64,000 bases of DNA from PALSA-505 sp036501145 (GTDB lineage Bacteria; Actinomycetota; Actinomycetes; Streptosporangiales; Streptosporangiaceae): contig DASYAV010000199.1 of NCBI GenBank assembly GCA_036501145.1, positions 11,180-75,179 on the forward strand. Reading direction: 5' to 3'. Made by a program: the position numbers and the translations under genes. Every line of letters starts with the position of its first letter. Position 1 is the stretch's first letter. Positions 15,105 to 23,442 of this stretch are shown here, in pieces. The notes beneath the pieces were generated by a model, which did no database searches, was not told where the DNA came from, and worked only from the letters and a program-made list of their open reading frames with translations.

Positions 15105-17360
15105 TTATTGCCGGGACGAGGACGATGAGGCGAGCTGGACGGTGGCGTTCCTGATGTGGACGGTTACCGGGCCGAGGCCGATCTCGCGTACCTGCAGCTG
15201 CGGCGCGTTGCCGGCCTGGCCGCCCGGTGCGTCCGAGGGGATGGTGGCCGTCCAGGTCAGGGTCTTGTAACCGGAGCTGAGGTTGATGGCCGGGCTCTGG
15301 ATGTCCTGGGCGCCGGTGTAGGTGTCCAGGAACACCTGACCGGAGCCGGCCACCTGGACCGAGAACTGGTACGTGTCGCCGTCGGTGACCGCGGGATAGG
15401 TGTGTACCCACCCCTGGCCAGATTCGGTCGTCGGCACGCTCCAGGCAAGGTCGGGGCCACCCTGGTAGGTTCCAGCGGCCAGGCTGCCTGTGGTGTCCGT
15501 CCAGCCGGTGGTCCCGTCCTGGCCGCTCGGGTTGCTGACCAGGTTCGGGCCGCTGGGGGTGGGCGGGGTGTAGCCCTGCAGCTGGCCCGCCGGGGGCAGC
15601 TTGAGCAGGGCCGCGCCGGATACCGCCTGAGCGTTCAGCCGCGGCAGCGAGGCGCCGGAGCCCTGGTGATACGCCTCGTCGGTGAGGGCCAGCTCGCTGG
15701 GGGTGGTGAACACGAAGTGCTTGCCCACGGTCTTGCCCCAGCTGGCCAGGGCCTGCCCGACGGCCAGCACATCCTGCGGGGTGAGGTTCCAGCCGTCGAC
15801 CAGCGGGTCAACGAACACCGGCTTGCTTGTCGGGGTGCCCAGCACGTCCTGCTCGATGGTGGACAGGAGCGTGCTCGCCGAGCTGATGTAGCCGCTCGTC
15901 TGGCCGACGACCGCCGTCTTGCCCTGCTGCAGGTAGGCCATCGGCGCGTCCACCGAGATGCTCGGCACCCCCGACGACGTGGCGTAGGCGGCGATCTGGC
16001 TCGGCGGCTCCCAGAAGTCGACCGTGCTCATCGAGTCCTTCCGCATGAACCCGCCGGACAGCTGGGCGAACCGCTGGAGGTCGGTCCCGGTCATCTGGGT
16101 GGCGTAGCCGACACCGGACGGCCCGGGCAGCAGTTCGCTGTCGCGTGGCAGGTGCCGGTAGAACCAGCTGAGCATGCCCGGTGCGAAGTCGGCCATCCCG
16201 GGAGCGGTGGTCCAGCCCTCGGGAACCGCGCCCAGGTCGGGGCCCGCGGTCCAGACGTCGAACATGTGGTGCTCGTCGTACTGGGCGTTGTCGCCGTCGC
16301 TGACCATGAACGACACGTAGACCGTGTTGTTTTCCGGCCGCACCGGCTTCGGCTGGGGCTGGGTGAGGCTGGGCAGGCTCGGCACGGCGGCCCAGTCGCT
16401 CCCGTTCTCCAGGAAGTCCGAGGCGTTCAGAAAGTGCCCGAGCGAGCTGAGGTCGGCGACGTCGGGGCCCTCGTCGGGGATGTAGCCGAGGATGGGGGTG
16501 TTGGCCGGGCGGGCGCTGATGATCTGGTTCATCAGCGGCTCTTCGGAGGAGTCGGTGGAGGTCAGGTAGAACACGAAGGACTTGGTGGCGATGATGTAGT
16601 CGCGCAGCGAGCCGTCGTCGCCCGGGTTCAGCATGACGAGGTCGGCGGTGTTCGTCTTGGGGAACAGGTTGGTGTACTCCCACTGGTAGGCCGCCGCCGC
16701 GTTCGGGAAGCTCTGGTTGGCGAAGCTGTAGAGGACCGGGATGCCGTACTGCTGGAGCAGCGGCACCTGGCTCGGGTCGGCCACCATGGCGTCGTCGAGG
16801 CCGGCCATCGTGGTGGCCAGGTTGACCGTGTCGGAGTCCGACGGGTTGATCAGGATGGCGCCTTTGATGTCGTGGCCGTAGCCGGCCAGCATGGCCGCTA
16901 GCTGCCCGGCCGCGCCGCTGCCCAGGCCCTGCAGCGCGCTGCGGTGGACGCCGCTGAACGCGTTGTCCTTCAGCCACGTCTGGTCGTCGGCGTTCCACAC
17001 CACGTACAGCCGCTTCGCCCGCTGACGCTGGTTGTAGGCGCCCTCCAGGGTGGTGGCGGCGAGCTCCTCGTCGCTGGTGCCGCCGGACAGGTTGGCGACG
17101 ACCATCGTCTTGAACGGCGCCAGCTTCGGCCACAGCTCCGGCGTGTTGCCGCCGCCCGGCTGCCTGGCGGCCTGGGCGGCCGGGGTCGCCGCCGTGGCCG
17201 CCGCGGCCGCCGCCGGGGTGCCCGGCGATGCGAGCGCCAGCGCGGCCACCGTCCCGGCCGCCACACTCCCCACCACCCTTCGCCAGCGCCGCCTGGCCAC
17301 GGCCGCGCGCGGCCGGCTGGCCGGGCTCCGGTGCGGGCACAGCGTTTCCGGGAAAGACAC
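15105..17360 (-). CDS. Secreted GxGYxYP-type putative glycoside hydrolase
   Basis: The protein has about 751 residues. The GTG at 17360 has GGGAGG 5-6 nt upstream, and a twin-Arg/Ala-rich signal region follows (RRRWRRVVGSVAAGTVAAL). The central 500 residues show features of the GxGYxYP putative glycoside hydrolase family: VYVSFMVSDGDNAQYDEHH, then SWFYRHLPRDSELLPGPSGVGYATQM, where the family signature is degenerate. After a Pro-rich linker (~residue 600) comes a CBM4/9-like beta-sandwich beginning GPNLVSNPSGQDGTTGW. It is presumably exported for polysaccharide breakdown or binding; the substrate is unknown. It lies 33 nt downstream of the APH-type gene and may be cotranscribed with it. Confidence 0.7.
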   Translation of the reverse strand: MSFPETLCPHRSPASRPRAAVARRRWRRVVGSVAAGTVAALALASPGTPAAAAAATAATPAAQAARQPGGGNTPELWPKLAPFKTMVVANLSGGTSDEELAATTLEGAYNQRQRAKRLYVVWNADDQTWLKDNAFSGVHRSALQGLGSGAAGQLAAMLAGYGHDIKGAILINPSDSDTVNLATTMAGLDDAMVADPSQVPLLQQYGIPVLYSFANQSFPNAAAAYQWEYTNLFPKTNTADLVMLNPGDDGSLRDYIIATKSFVFYLTSTDSSEEPLMNQIISARPANTPILGYIPDEGPDVADLSSLGHFLNASDFLENGSDWAAVPSLPSLTQPQPKPVRPENNTVYVSFMVSDGDNAQYDEHHMFDVWTAGPDLGAVPEGWTTAPGMADFAPGMLSWFYRHLPRDSELLPGPSGVGYATQMTGTDLQRFAQLSGGFMRKDSMSTVDFWEPPSQIAAYATSSGVPSISVDAPMAYLQQGKTAVVGQTSGYISSASTLLSTIEQDVLGTPTSKPVFVDPLVDGWNLTPQDVLAVGQALASWGKTVGKHFVFTTPSELALTDEAYHQGSGASLPRLNAQAVSGAALLKLPPAGQLQGYTPPTPSGPNLVSNPSGQDGTTGWTDTTGSLAAGTYQGGPDLAWSVPTTESGQGWVHTYPAVTDGDTYQFSVQVAGSGQVFLDTYTGAQDIQSPAINLSSGYKTLTWTATIPSDAPGGQAGNAPQLQVREIGLGPVTVHIRNATVQLASSSSSRQ

Positions 17361-17393
17361 GGTGGCCTCCCTACCCGTTGGGCACGTCAACCG

Positions 17394-18359
17394 TTAAATT
17401 GTGACACTCCCAGGCGCCGCCGATAAGGCCTTCGCGGGTTCTAGATAAGGCCAGGAGCGCAGGATCGAGCGGACCGCCTGGTAACGGGTGATGACCGCCG
17501 CCGGGACCGGGATGCCGGGCTCACCGGCGAGGGCGAGCGGCGTGGCCAACCGCCGCAACGCCTCCCGCAGCAGCATCACCGGCCAGACGGCGGCCTCGGC
17601 GCGTGCCCATCCGCGCCGCGGGCCGGCCGCGGCGAAGCTGGCCCGGACGGCACGGCCGTCCAGCGTGGCCTGCCCGTGCACGTGGTACCAGTACAGCGCC
17701 GTGGCGACGGCGAACAGGACCGGTTCGGCGAACGGCGTGAAGTCGATCACCGCGACCACCTCGTCGCCGTCCATCAGCACGTTGTCCGGCCCGATGTCCC
17801 CGTGCACGACCTGAGCCGGCAGCTGCCTCATCCGCGGCAGGAAGGCCTCGACCAGCCCGAGCGCCCGCGCCACGGTGTGACCGGCGCCGCCGGGCAGGCC
17901 CGTGCGGTGCAGCAGGCCCGGCAGTGTCTCGATGAGGTAGCCGGGCGAAGCCACCCGGGTGAACAGCGTGTCCTGCGCCGCCAGCGCGGGCGGCACGGGG
18001 ACGTGGGCCAGCACCGCGTGGCAAGCGCCGGTGTGCCGCATCACCCCGGCGGTCTGGGCCGGTGTGGGAGGCAGGAAAATCCGGCCGGGCAGGAACTCCT
18101 GCACGCCGTGACCGGATTCGCCGATGAGCGAGCCCGCCGTGGTCCGCCACGGCCTAGCCTGGCGCACGCCCGCCTCGCTGAGCACCCGGGCGGCACGTTC
18201 ATACAGCACCGCCTGTGCTTCGCTCTCCGCGGGCTTGGCCACGAACTCGCCGGCCGCGGTGGTGAGCCGCACGACGTCCGCCCGGCCGCCGGCCAGCGGC
18301 GTGACCGCTTGCAGCCGGCCCAGCCCGAACTCCGCCGCGATGCGCTGATAATCCGGCAC
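17394..18359 (-). CDS. APH-family phosphotransferase
   Basis: The protein has about 321 residues with an aminoglycoside-phosphotransferase/choline-kinase fold: the catalytic loop is VVHGDIGPDNVLMDG (HGDxxxxN) and the metal site is VAVIDFTPF (IDF/D). The N-lobe has a Gly-rich PLAGGRADVVRL and GEFVAKP with the ATP lysine. Such enzymes phosphorylate aminoglycosides, macrolides, homoserine, choline or sugars; nothing here picks the substrate. The GTG at 18359 was chosen because PDYQRIAAEFGLG starts the domain, although the ribosome site is weak. It is divergent from the sigma factor gene. Confidence 0.75.
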   Translation of the reverse strand: MPDYQRIAAEFGLGRLQAVTPLAGGRADVVRLTTAAGEFVAKPAESEAQAVLYERAARVLSEAGVRQARPWRTTAGSLIGESGHGVQEFLPGRIFLPPTPAQTAGVMRHTGACHAVLAHVPVPPALAAQDTLFTRVASPGYLIETLPGLLHRTGLPGGAGHTVARALGLVEAFLPRMRQLPAQVVHGDIGPDNVLMDGDEVVAVIDFTPFAEPVLFAVATALYWYHVHGQATLDGRAVRASFAAAGPRRGWARAEAAVWPVMLLREALRRLATPLALAGEPGIPVPAAVITRYQAVRSILRSWPYLEPAKALSAAPGSVTI

Positions 18360-18480
18360 GCCGCCGCAGCCTAGTGGTGCCGCGGCGCAGGCGCCCGGCA
18401 GGCAGGCCGGGGCAGGACACAACGAATCAGCCGGGCTGTTCGTTCTGGTAATCAGGAGAATCCGACGGCTGGGGCGTGGC

Positions 18481-19014
18481 GTGGACAGCTGGAAGCAGGC
18501 ACTGGCCGGGCTGGCGGGCAGCCAGTTCGCCTCGCTCAAGCGTGCGGCTTTCCTGCTCTGCGGGGATGACAGCCAGGCCGAAGACCTGGTGCAGGAGGCA
18601 CTGGTCCGGGCGTTCGCACGGCCGCTGCGGGCGCACCGGCCTGGCGCGGCCGAAGCGTACGTGCGGGTCATCATGGTGCGCCTGGTCATCGACGGGGCCC
18701 GCAGGCGATCACGGTGGAACCGGGCGGCACCGCTGCTGGCGGCCAGCGGGATGGCCGCCGGCGACCCCGCCGACCAGGTAGGCGACCGGGACGTCATCCT
18801 GACCGCGCTGAACGCGTTGTCGCCCAAGCAGCGCGCGTGCGTCGTGCTGCGTTACTACCAGGATCTGCCGGTGGCACAGGTAGCGGCGGCACTGGGCGTG
18901 GCCGAGGGAACGGCCAAACGGTACCTGAGCGAGGCCATGACCCGGATGGCCGCGCAACTGTCTCCCGCGCAGAGCCGGGGCCCTGGCGAAGGGGTGAGGC
19001 CCGATGGTTCTTGA
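18481..19014 (+). CDS. ECF-type (SigE-like) RNA polymerase sigma factor
   Basis: The protein has 177 residues. Region 2 is LKRAAFLLCGDDSQAEDLVQEALVRAF and region 4 is LSPKQRACVVLRYYQDLP followed by the helix-turn-helix VAAALGVAEGTAKRYLSEA; both are canonical for the actinobacterial SigE-like group of extracytoplasmic-function factors. The stop overlaps the next gene's ATG by 11 nt, which usually marks a cognate anti-sigma partner. The start is a GTG at 18481; a Shine-Dalgarno-like GGAG lies rather far upstream. A second factor of the same group is at 59970-60461. Confidence 0.85.
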   Translation: MDSWKQALAGLAGSQFASLKRAAFLLCGDDSQAEDLVQEALVRAFARPLRAHRPGAAEAYVRVIMVRLVIDGARRRSRWNRAAPLLAASGMAAGDPADQVGDRDVILTALNALSPKQRACVVLRYYQDLPVAQVAAALGVAEGTAKRYLSEAMTRMAAQLSPAQSRGPGEGVRPDGS

Positions 19015-19633
19015 CGAGCAGGACCTGCGCCATCGCCTGACGTCGGCAGCCGGCCAGGCCGGCGCACCCCGCTTCACGGCCGAGAGCCTGGCCGGCCGGA
19101 TCCGGCGGCGCCGCACCAGGATTCTCACGCTGTTTTCCGCGTCGCTGCTCATCGTGGCGGCCGCCGCCGTGGCGATCCCCATCGCATTGACCGGCTCGGG
19201 CGCCCGGTCCGTGATGCACCCGGAAAAGGCCCCGTTCTTGCTGACCTACACGGTGGCGGTCAATGGCCGGTCATACGCATTCGCGGAGAACGGCTCGCCG
19301 CCGACGTTCGCGGTCGCCCTGGGCGAACCTCTGACGATCGACGTGGGGGTGCGGGTTCCGGCGCGAGCCGAGGTCGGCGTGCTGTGGCTGGGCATCTCCA
19401 GGGGCATGCTCAGTTCACCCGGCCCGGACGGGCAGCAGCCGGCCGGCATGCGCCCGGCCCTGGCGCACACGCTGCAGCCGCTCGCCGCCGGGCTGCACAC
19501 GTTCAGCCTGACCTGGACCGTGCCCGCCGAGCTCCGCGCCCGGACCGTGCTGCTGGTCGCGGGGTGGACGACGAAACAGCGGGACGCGAGCGTCGGAGAG
19601 CCGGTTGCCCTGCTGGCCGCCGAGCGCAAGTAG
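19004..19633 (+). CDS. Single-pass membrane protein, sigma-factor partner
   Basis: The protein has 209 residues. A cytoplasmic N-terminus of ~38 residues (LRHRLTSAAGQAG ... RIRRRRTR) is followed by one transmembrane helix (ILTLFSASLLIVAAAAVAIP) and a ~150-residue extracytoplasmic beta-rich domain. The overlap with the sigma gene suggests it controls the sigma factor, but no zinc-binding anti-sigma H-x3-C-x2-C motif is present. The outer domain (TYTVAVNGRSYAFAENGSPP) is unrecognised and may sense an envelope signal. The anti-sigma role is therefore an inference from position and topology. Confidence 0.65.
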   Translation: MVLDEQDLRHRLTSAAGQAGAPRFTAESLAGRIRRRRTRILTLFSASLLIVAAAAVAIPIALTGSGARSVMHPEKAPFLLTYTVAVNGRSYAFAENGSPPTFAVALGEPLTIDVGVRVPARAEVGVLWLGISRGMLSSPGPDGQQPAGMRPALAHTLQPLAAGLHTFSLTWTVPAELRARTVLLVAGWTTKQRDASVGEPVALLAAERK

Positions 19634-19672
19634 CCAGCCGCCCGGCACGGCCAGGAGCCGCTGAACTCTAAA

Positions 19673-20041
19673 ATGAGCGGCATGGCGCGAACCGCTGGAC
19701 CCTCCGCTGAGCAGCCCATCACCCGCACCGTCGTGAGCGACGTCCGCCTGCCCGCGGTGAAGCCGACCGACCGCGTGCAGGTCCGCGAGATCAGGCTTTT
19801 GCCGTCGGCGCCCGCCGGGGCGCACGTGCACAACGGCCCGGTGTTCGGCAGCATCGTGGCGGGCTCCGTCGTCTATCAGATCGACGGCCAGGCGGCGTCG
19901 GTCCTGCGGCCCGGGGACGTGTTCTACGAGCCCGAGGGCGAGCGGATCGCCCGGTTCGACGCCCAGGAAGATGGCGCTACGTTCCTGGCCTGGTTCCTGC
20001 TGTCCCCGGGCCAGGAACCCGCGCTGACCCCGCTCGCCTGA
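19673..20041 (+). CDS. Small single-domain cupin
   Basis: The protein has 122 residues and forms one cupin barrel. GAHVHNGPVFGSIVAG carries two His residues of cupin motif 1, and LRPGDVFYEPEG is motif 2. Small cupins of this kind bind a metal and act as isomerases, dioxygenases or ligand sensors; the substrate is unknown. An ATG at 19682 is a second possible start. It stands alone between the sigma-partner gene and the convergent BNR-repeat gene. Confidence 0.75.
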   Translation: MSGMARTAGPSAEQPITRTVVSDVRLPAVKPTDRVQVREIRLLPSAPAGAHVHNGPVFGSIVAGSVVYQIDGQAASVLRPGDVFYEPEGERIARFDAQEDGATFLAWFLLSPGQEPALTPLA

Positions 20042-20108
20042 CCCGATGACGACCGCCGCTCCGTGATCGGCGGCATGGTCACGTCCTCGCATCCGCCAGC
20101 AACCGCGA

Positions 20109-21593
20109 TCATGGAGCTTGGGCCTTGATGGGCTCGCCACCTGCGACCGTTTCCATGGGCTCGTTGAACTTCTGGGTGGTGGGTGGCAGACCGAGTGGCA
20201 GCACGGCGACCGCGTTGCCGTCCGGTATTGCCGAGGCACCGACATAGTCACCCGCGAAGCCGCCGATATGGGCGCCGCCTTGGTAGGGGTCGCCGAACTG
20301 GGTGAGCTTCATCGGCCCCGCGATGACCTGGGGTTTGCTCCACACCGCGCCGCCGTCGGCGGATGAGATGTAGCCCAGGAACACCTGGCAGGCCGAGACG
20401 GTGCACGGCACTTTCGGGAAGTAGTAGTAATACAGCCCCAGCCGGGCGGAGGTCCCGGAGGCCGAGGGATCCACCGCCAAGCCGCCGCCCCACACGTCCA
20501 GCTTGCTGGTGACGGGGGCGATCGGGACGCGGGTCACCGCGGTCCAGTGCGTCCCGTCGGTGGACGTGGTCATGACCATATCGTCGCTGGCGCATTTGAT
20601 GCGGAACCGGCAGTCGGGGAACGCGAGGTAGATGCGCCCGGCGCGGTCCATGCCCTCGGCCGGGAAGAACGGCAGCCGGAGGTTCTGCAGATTTCCGGCC
20701 AGGCTGTGCTGATGGAACGTGCTGATGGTCCGGGCCGCGCCCCAGGTCCGGCCCCCGTTAGTGGAGGTAAAGACATCCAGGTCCCCGTCGTGCACGGCCA
20801 GCCCGTGCAGGGTCGGGATGGGCACGACCACCGTGCCGTTGGGCAGCACGGTCGGCTCGCCACCGACGCCTCGGAACTTGCTGGCCGTGGTGACCGGCGC
20901 CGACCAGGTCTTGCCGCCATCGGTTGAGGTGCTCATCTCGACCAGGAAGCCCTTGTTGACCATGTCCCACTCGGCGTAGCAGTTCCCGTAGTGGGGACTG
21001 GCTGGGTGGTTGTCGCAGGTGACCCAGTCTTTGTCGCTGATATCGCTGCCCGTGCCCTTGAACACGGAGATCGGGTTGCTCCAGTGCGTGCCGTTGGTGG
21101 AGGTGCTGACGGTCACGCCGCCCGCGCCGCTGCAGTTCAGCGCGGAGACGACCCATTCCTTGTACTTGGCGTCCCAGGAGTCCGTGGTGTCGGCGACAGA
21201 TTTCTCCGGGCCGGGCGGGGTGGAGTAGGGGGTCAGACCGGGCAGCAGGCCGTGGGTCCAGGTCTTGCCACCGTCGCTGCTGAACGCCCAGCCGATGTCA
21301 TCGGTGCAGGTGGGGACGTTGCCGACCATGAACGACGACAGCACCGAGTGCCCCACCGCGATGGTGTCCGGCTCTGCCTCGGTGGCGTGTTCCTGCCCGG
21401 CCTTGATGATCGGGTCCGAACTCACCCGCACCAGCGCCGGGGCCCGTGACCGGGCCGTGCCAGCGACCGCGGGCGCCAGTGCCCCGGCCAACGCGATTCC
21501 CGCTGCCATGAGCACCACTGCCGGGCGGGCGCCCGTCACCCGCACTGGGTGCGGGTTACCGATCCTCGCGCGTGCTCTTTCCTCAGGGCTCAT
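20109..21593 (-). CDS. Secreted BNR-repeat sialidase-like protein
   Basis: The protein has about 494 residues. The ATG at 21593 starts an export signal (PAVVLMAAGIALAGALAPAVAG). At least five Asp-box motifs (SxDxGxxW: SSDGGKTW, STDGGKTW, STNGGRTW, SADGGAVW and variants) mark a six-bladed propeller like exo-alpha-sialidases. The conserved Arg triad and Tyr/Glu pair of true neuraminidases could not be verified, so 'sialidase-like' is safer than an activity claim. The frame stays open upstream through a hydrolase remnant, but the signal peptide sets the real start. It is convergent with the cupin gene. Confidence 0.75.
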   Translation of the reverse strand: MSPEERARARIGNPHPVRVTGARPAVVLMAAGIALAGALAPAVAGTARSRAPALVRVSSDPIIKAGQEHATEAEPDTIAVGHSVLSSFMVGNVPTCTDDIGWAFSSDGGKTWTHGLLPGLTPYSTPPGPEKSVADTTDSWDAKYKEWVVSALNCSGAGGVTVSTSTNGTHWSNPISVFKGTGSDISDKDWVTCDNHPASPHYGNCYAEWDMVNKGFLVEMSTSTDGGKTWSAPVTTASKFRGVGGEPTVLPNGTVVVPIPTLHGLAVHDGDLDVFTSTNGGRTWGAARTISTFHQHSLAGNLQNLRLPFFPAEGMDRAGRIYLAFPDCRFRIKCASDDMVMTTSTDGTHWTAVTRVPIAPVTSKLDVWGGGLAVDPSASGTSARLGLYYYYFPKVPCTVSACQVFLGYISSADGGAVWSKPQVIAGPMKLTQFGDPYQGGAHIGGFAGDYVGASAIPDGNAVAVLPLGLPPTTQKFNEPMETVAGGEPIKAQAP

Positions 21594-21656
21594 GTCCCCA
21601 GTTGCGGCCCTCGCCCCGGCTGTGACATCACGCGCGGCGGCAGCGGCGCAGGAAGG

Positions 21657-21893
21657 GCTGGCGGTGGCGAGGAACTCGGCGGCCCGGGTGCGGTGCACCG
21701 CATGACCCGCGCCCTCGATGGTGACGAGTTCGGCGTCTGGCACCAGGCCGGCCAGCCTGGCCAGCAGGTGCTGTGGCGCCGGGCTGGTCGAGCCGCCGCC
21801 GATCACCGGGGTCGGGGCGGTGATGGCGGGCAGTTCCGCCCACCAGGCTGGGTCGGGGTGGTTCAGCTGGCCGAGGATCGCCCGCGTCCAGTC
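21657..21893 (-). pseudogene. C-terminal relic of an alpha/beta hydrolase
   Basis: About 79 codons read as the end of an alpha/beta hydrolase: WWAELPAITAPTPVIGGG, then LVPDAELVTIEGAGHAVHRT with the catalytic His. A TGA at 21894-21896 closes the frame upstream and nothing of the nucleophile half is found, so the gene is 5'-truncated. The frame runs without a stop into the BNR-repeat gene. An intact alpha/beta hydrolase follows upstream on the same strand. Confidence 0.6.
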
Positions 21894-21930
21894 TCACCGT
21901 GGCCATGAGCCAGCACCTTAGCCGCGGCCC

Positions 21931-22758
21931 TCAGCGGTCGTGGCTGGCGTCAGCCGGTTCCGCGAGCGGGGTGTGCGACCGGGCGCTGTGCACGGCGTCG
22001 CGGATCGCGGTGATCACCAGGTCCGGGTCGTCCTTGTAGACGAAGTGACCGGAATCGCCGGCCACGATGTGCCGCCGGTTGGCGGACAGCCCGGCCAGGT
22101 CCGCGTGCAGGTCGTGCCAGATCTGCCAGGTACGGCCCTTCATCAGCTTTCCGGGACCGGCGGTTATGACGATCAGCGGCCGGTCGCCGAGGGCGCCCGC
22201 GGCCAGCGGCTTGTCACCCGGCGTCAGGCGTTCCAGGGCGCCCATCTCCCTGATCAGCGAGCGCCGGTCCGCGCCGCTGCGGGCCTTGCGGGGCATCATC
22301 AGCATCATCGGGAGCGTGAGCTTGTTGAGCGCCCTGAGATGCCACGCCAGTTCCGGGACCAGTACCTGCCCCTGCGCCTCGTGACTGGAGTCGACCAGGA
22401 CCAGGCCGGCGACCTCACCGTCGTAGAGGCCGGTGAACGCGCGCGCATAGGTACCGCCGGCCGAATGCCCGGCCAGTATCACCGGGCGGGCGATGCCCAG
22501 CGCGTCCAGCACCCCGTGCAGATCGCGCGCGATGTCGCGTGGTGTCCTGGCGTCCTGTGCCCGGCTGCTCGCGCCGTAGGCCGCCCGGTCGTAGGTCACC
22601 ACCGTGGTCTCCCCGGCCACAGCTTCGGCGACCGCCCGCAAGGAGGCAGCGGTGGCGCCGAATCCGGGCTCGATCACCACCGCCGGCGCACCCGCTCCGA
22701 ACACCGTGGCCTCGATCCGGTGCGGGCCGACCTCCACCTGGCGGGTCACACTGTCCAT
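21931..22758 (-). CDS. Alpha/beta-fold hydrolase
   Basis: The protein has about 275 residues. VVIEPGFGATAASLR is the oxyanion region, PVILAGHSAGGTYARAF carries the nucleophile elbow (GHSAG), the acid is in the GDKPLAAGALGDRP/VITAGP region, and AGDSGHFVYKDDPDL carries the catalytic His. This is a typical soluble esterase/epoxide-hydrolase-like fold with unknown substrate. The ATG at 22758 has GGGAGG ~11 nt upstream and was preferred over the GTG at 22785. It lies 121 nt downstream of the HxlR gene on the same strand, with an inverted repeat between them. Confidence 0.8.
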   Translation of the reverse strand: MDSVTRQVEVGPHRIEATVFGAGAPAVVIEPGFGATAASLRAVAEAVAGETTVVTYDRAAYGASSRAQDARTPRDIARDLHGVLDALGIARPVILAGHSAGGTYARAFTGLYDGEVAGLVLVDSSHEAQGQVLVPELAWHLRALNKLTLPMMLMMPRKARSGADRRSLIREMGALERLTPGDKPLAAGALGDRPLIVITAGPGKLMKGRTWQIWHDLHADLAGLSANRRHIVAGDSGHFVYKDDPDLVITAIRDAVHSARSHTPLAEPADASHDR

Positions 22759-22782
22759 CCGACGCAGCACCTCCCGGCAAGT

Positions 22783-22796
22783 CACGATATGTCGTG
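22783..22796. promoter_or_regulatory. CACGA-N4-TCGTG inverted repeat
   Basis: A perfect 5-bp inverted repeat with a 4-nt spacer lies just upstream of the hydrolase start and covers the alternative GTG. It could be an operator for the hydrolase gene; the binding protein is unknown. Confidence 0.3.
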
Positions 22797-22879
22797 TCTG
22801 CGGCAGAGTTTATCCCGGGTGAACCCGCCGCGGTAGCGTGCCGTGCGTACGGATGGACCGGTGGCGTCAAGGCACGTCG

Positions 22880-23377
22880 TCAGGCACGATCCTCACTACC
22901 GCGCGGCGGGGGCAGGAGGGCCTTCGCCGTGGCGCCTGGGCCGGGGACGGAGCGGACGTCGCCGGGCCGTACCTCGGCTTGGCAGTGCGGGCAGGTCTGC
23001 ACCGGGTGCATGGCGTGGCCGCAGGGCTCGTGGATGAGCAGGACCGGCGGGCCCGAGGGCCCGGGGGCCCAGGTGTCGCCCCAGGCCATCAGCGCCGTGA
23101 TCACAGGCGCCAGCGCGCGCCCCTTCTCGGTCAGCGTGTATTCGTAGCGCGGCGGGTGCTCGCTGTACTGCCGGCGGCTGAGGATGCCCTGGTCAACGAG
23201 CTTGTGCAGCCGGGATGAGAGCACCCCGCGGGCCATGCCGAGGCTCTCCCGGAACTCGTCGAACCGGGTAGCCCCGCGCAGCACGTCCCGGACGATCAGC
23301 AGGGTCCACCATTCCCCCACTACGTCCAGGGTCCGGGCGATGGAGCAGTTCATGCCGGACAGGCTGGTCAGCCGCAT
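22880..23377 (-). CDS. HxlR-family transcriptional regulator
   Basis: The protein has about 165 residues. CSIARTLDVVGEWWTLLIVRD, with the conserved Cys near the N-terminus, followed by FDEFRESLGMARGVLSSRL and a wing at YEYTLTEKGRALAPV, is the HxlR winged helix; members often sense aldehydes, quinones or oxidants through that Cys. The C-terminus carries CGHAMHPVQTCPHCQAEV, a possible CxxC metal or redox site. The ATG at 23377 lies 7 nt after a TATGCT box, suggesting a leaderless mRNA. It is divergent from an MFS exporter, its likely target. Confidence 0.85.
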   Translation of the reverse strand: MRLTSLSGMNCSIARTLDVVGEWWTLLIVRDVLRGATRFDEFRESLGMARGVLSSRLHKLVDQGILSRRQYSEHPPRYEYTLTEKGRALAPVITALMAWGDTWAPGPSGPPVLLIHEPCGHAMHPVQTCPHCQAEVRPGDVRSVPGPGATAKALLPPPRGSEDRA

Positions 23378-23383
23378 GCGCAC

Positions 23384-23411
23384 AGCATATGAACTAGTAA
23401 GTCCCTTGACA
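23384..23411. promoter_or_regulatory. Back-to-back promoters for HxlR regulator and MFS exporter
   Basis: On the minus strand TTGTCA (23412-23407), a 17-nt spacer and TATGCT (23389-23384) place +1 at about 23377, the HxlR start codon. On the plus strand TTGACA at 23406-23411 overlaps that -35 box and points to the exporter; its -10 (CATGGT, 18-nt spacer) is weak. Repeated AGACCAACT and TTAGTCC/TAAGTCC elements lie around 23395-23455 and are candidate HxlR half-sites. Confidence 0.5.
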
Positions 23412-23442
23412 AGACCAACTCTTCGTCCGCATGGTTAGTCCT

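Noticed and set aside
15156..16901. 581-codon plus-strand open frame
   Set aside because: Antisense shadow of the secreted GxGYxYP-type protein, which has signal peptide and domain support.
20042..20108. Possible terminator between convergent cupin and BNR genes
   Set aside because: No stable stem with a T-run was visible; factor-independent terminators could not be supported here or at the other convergent junctions.
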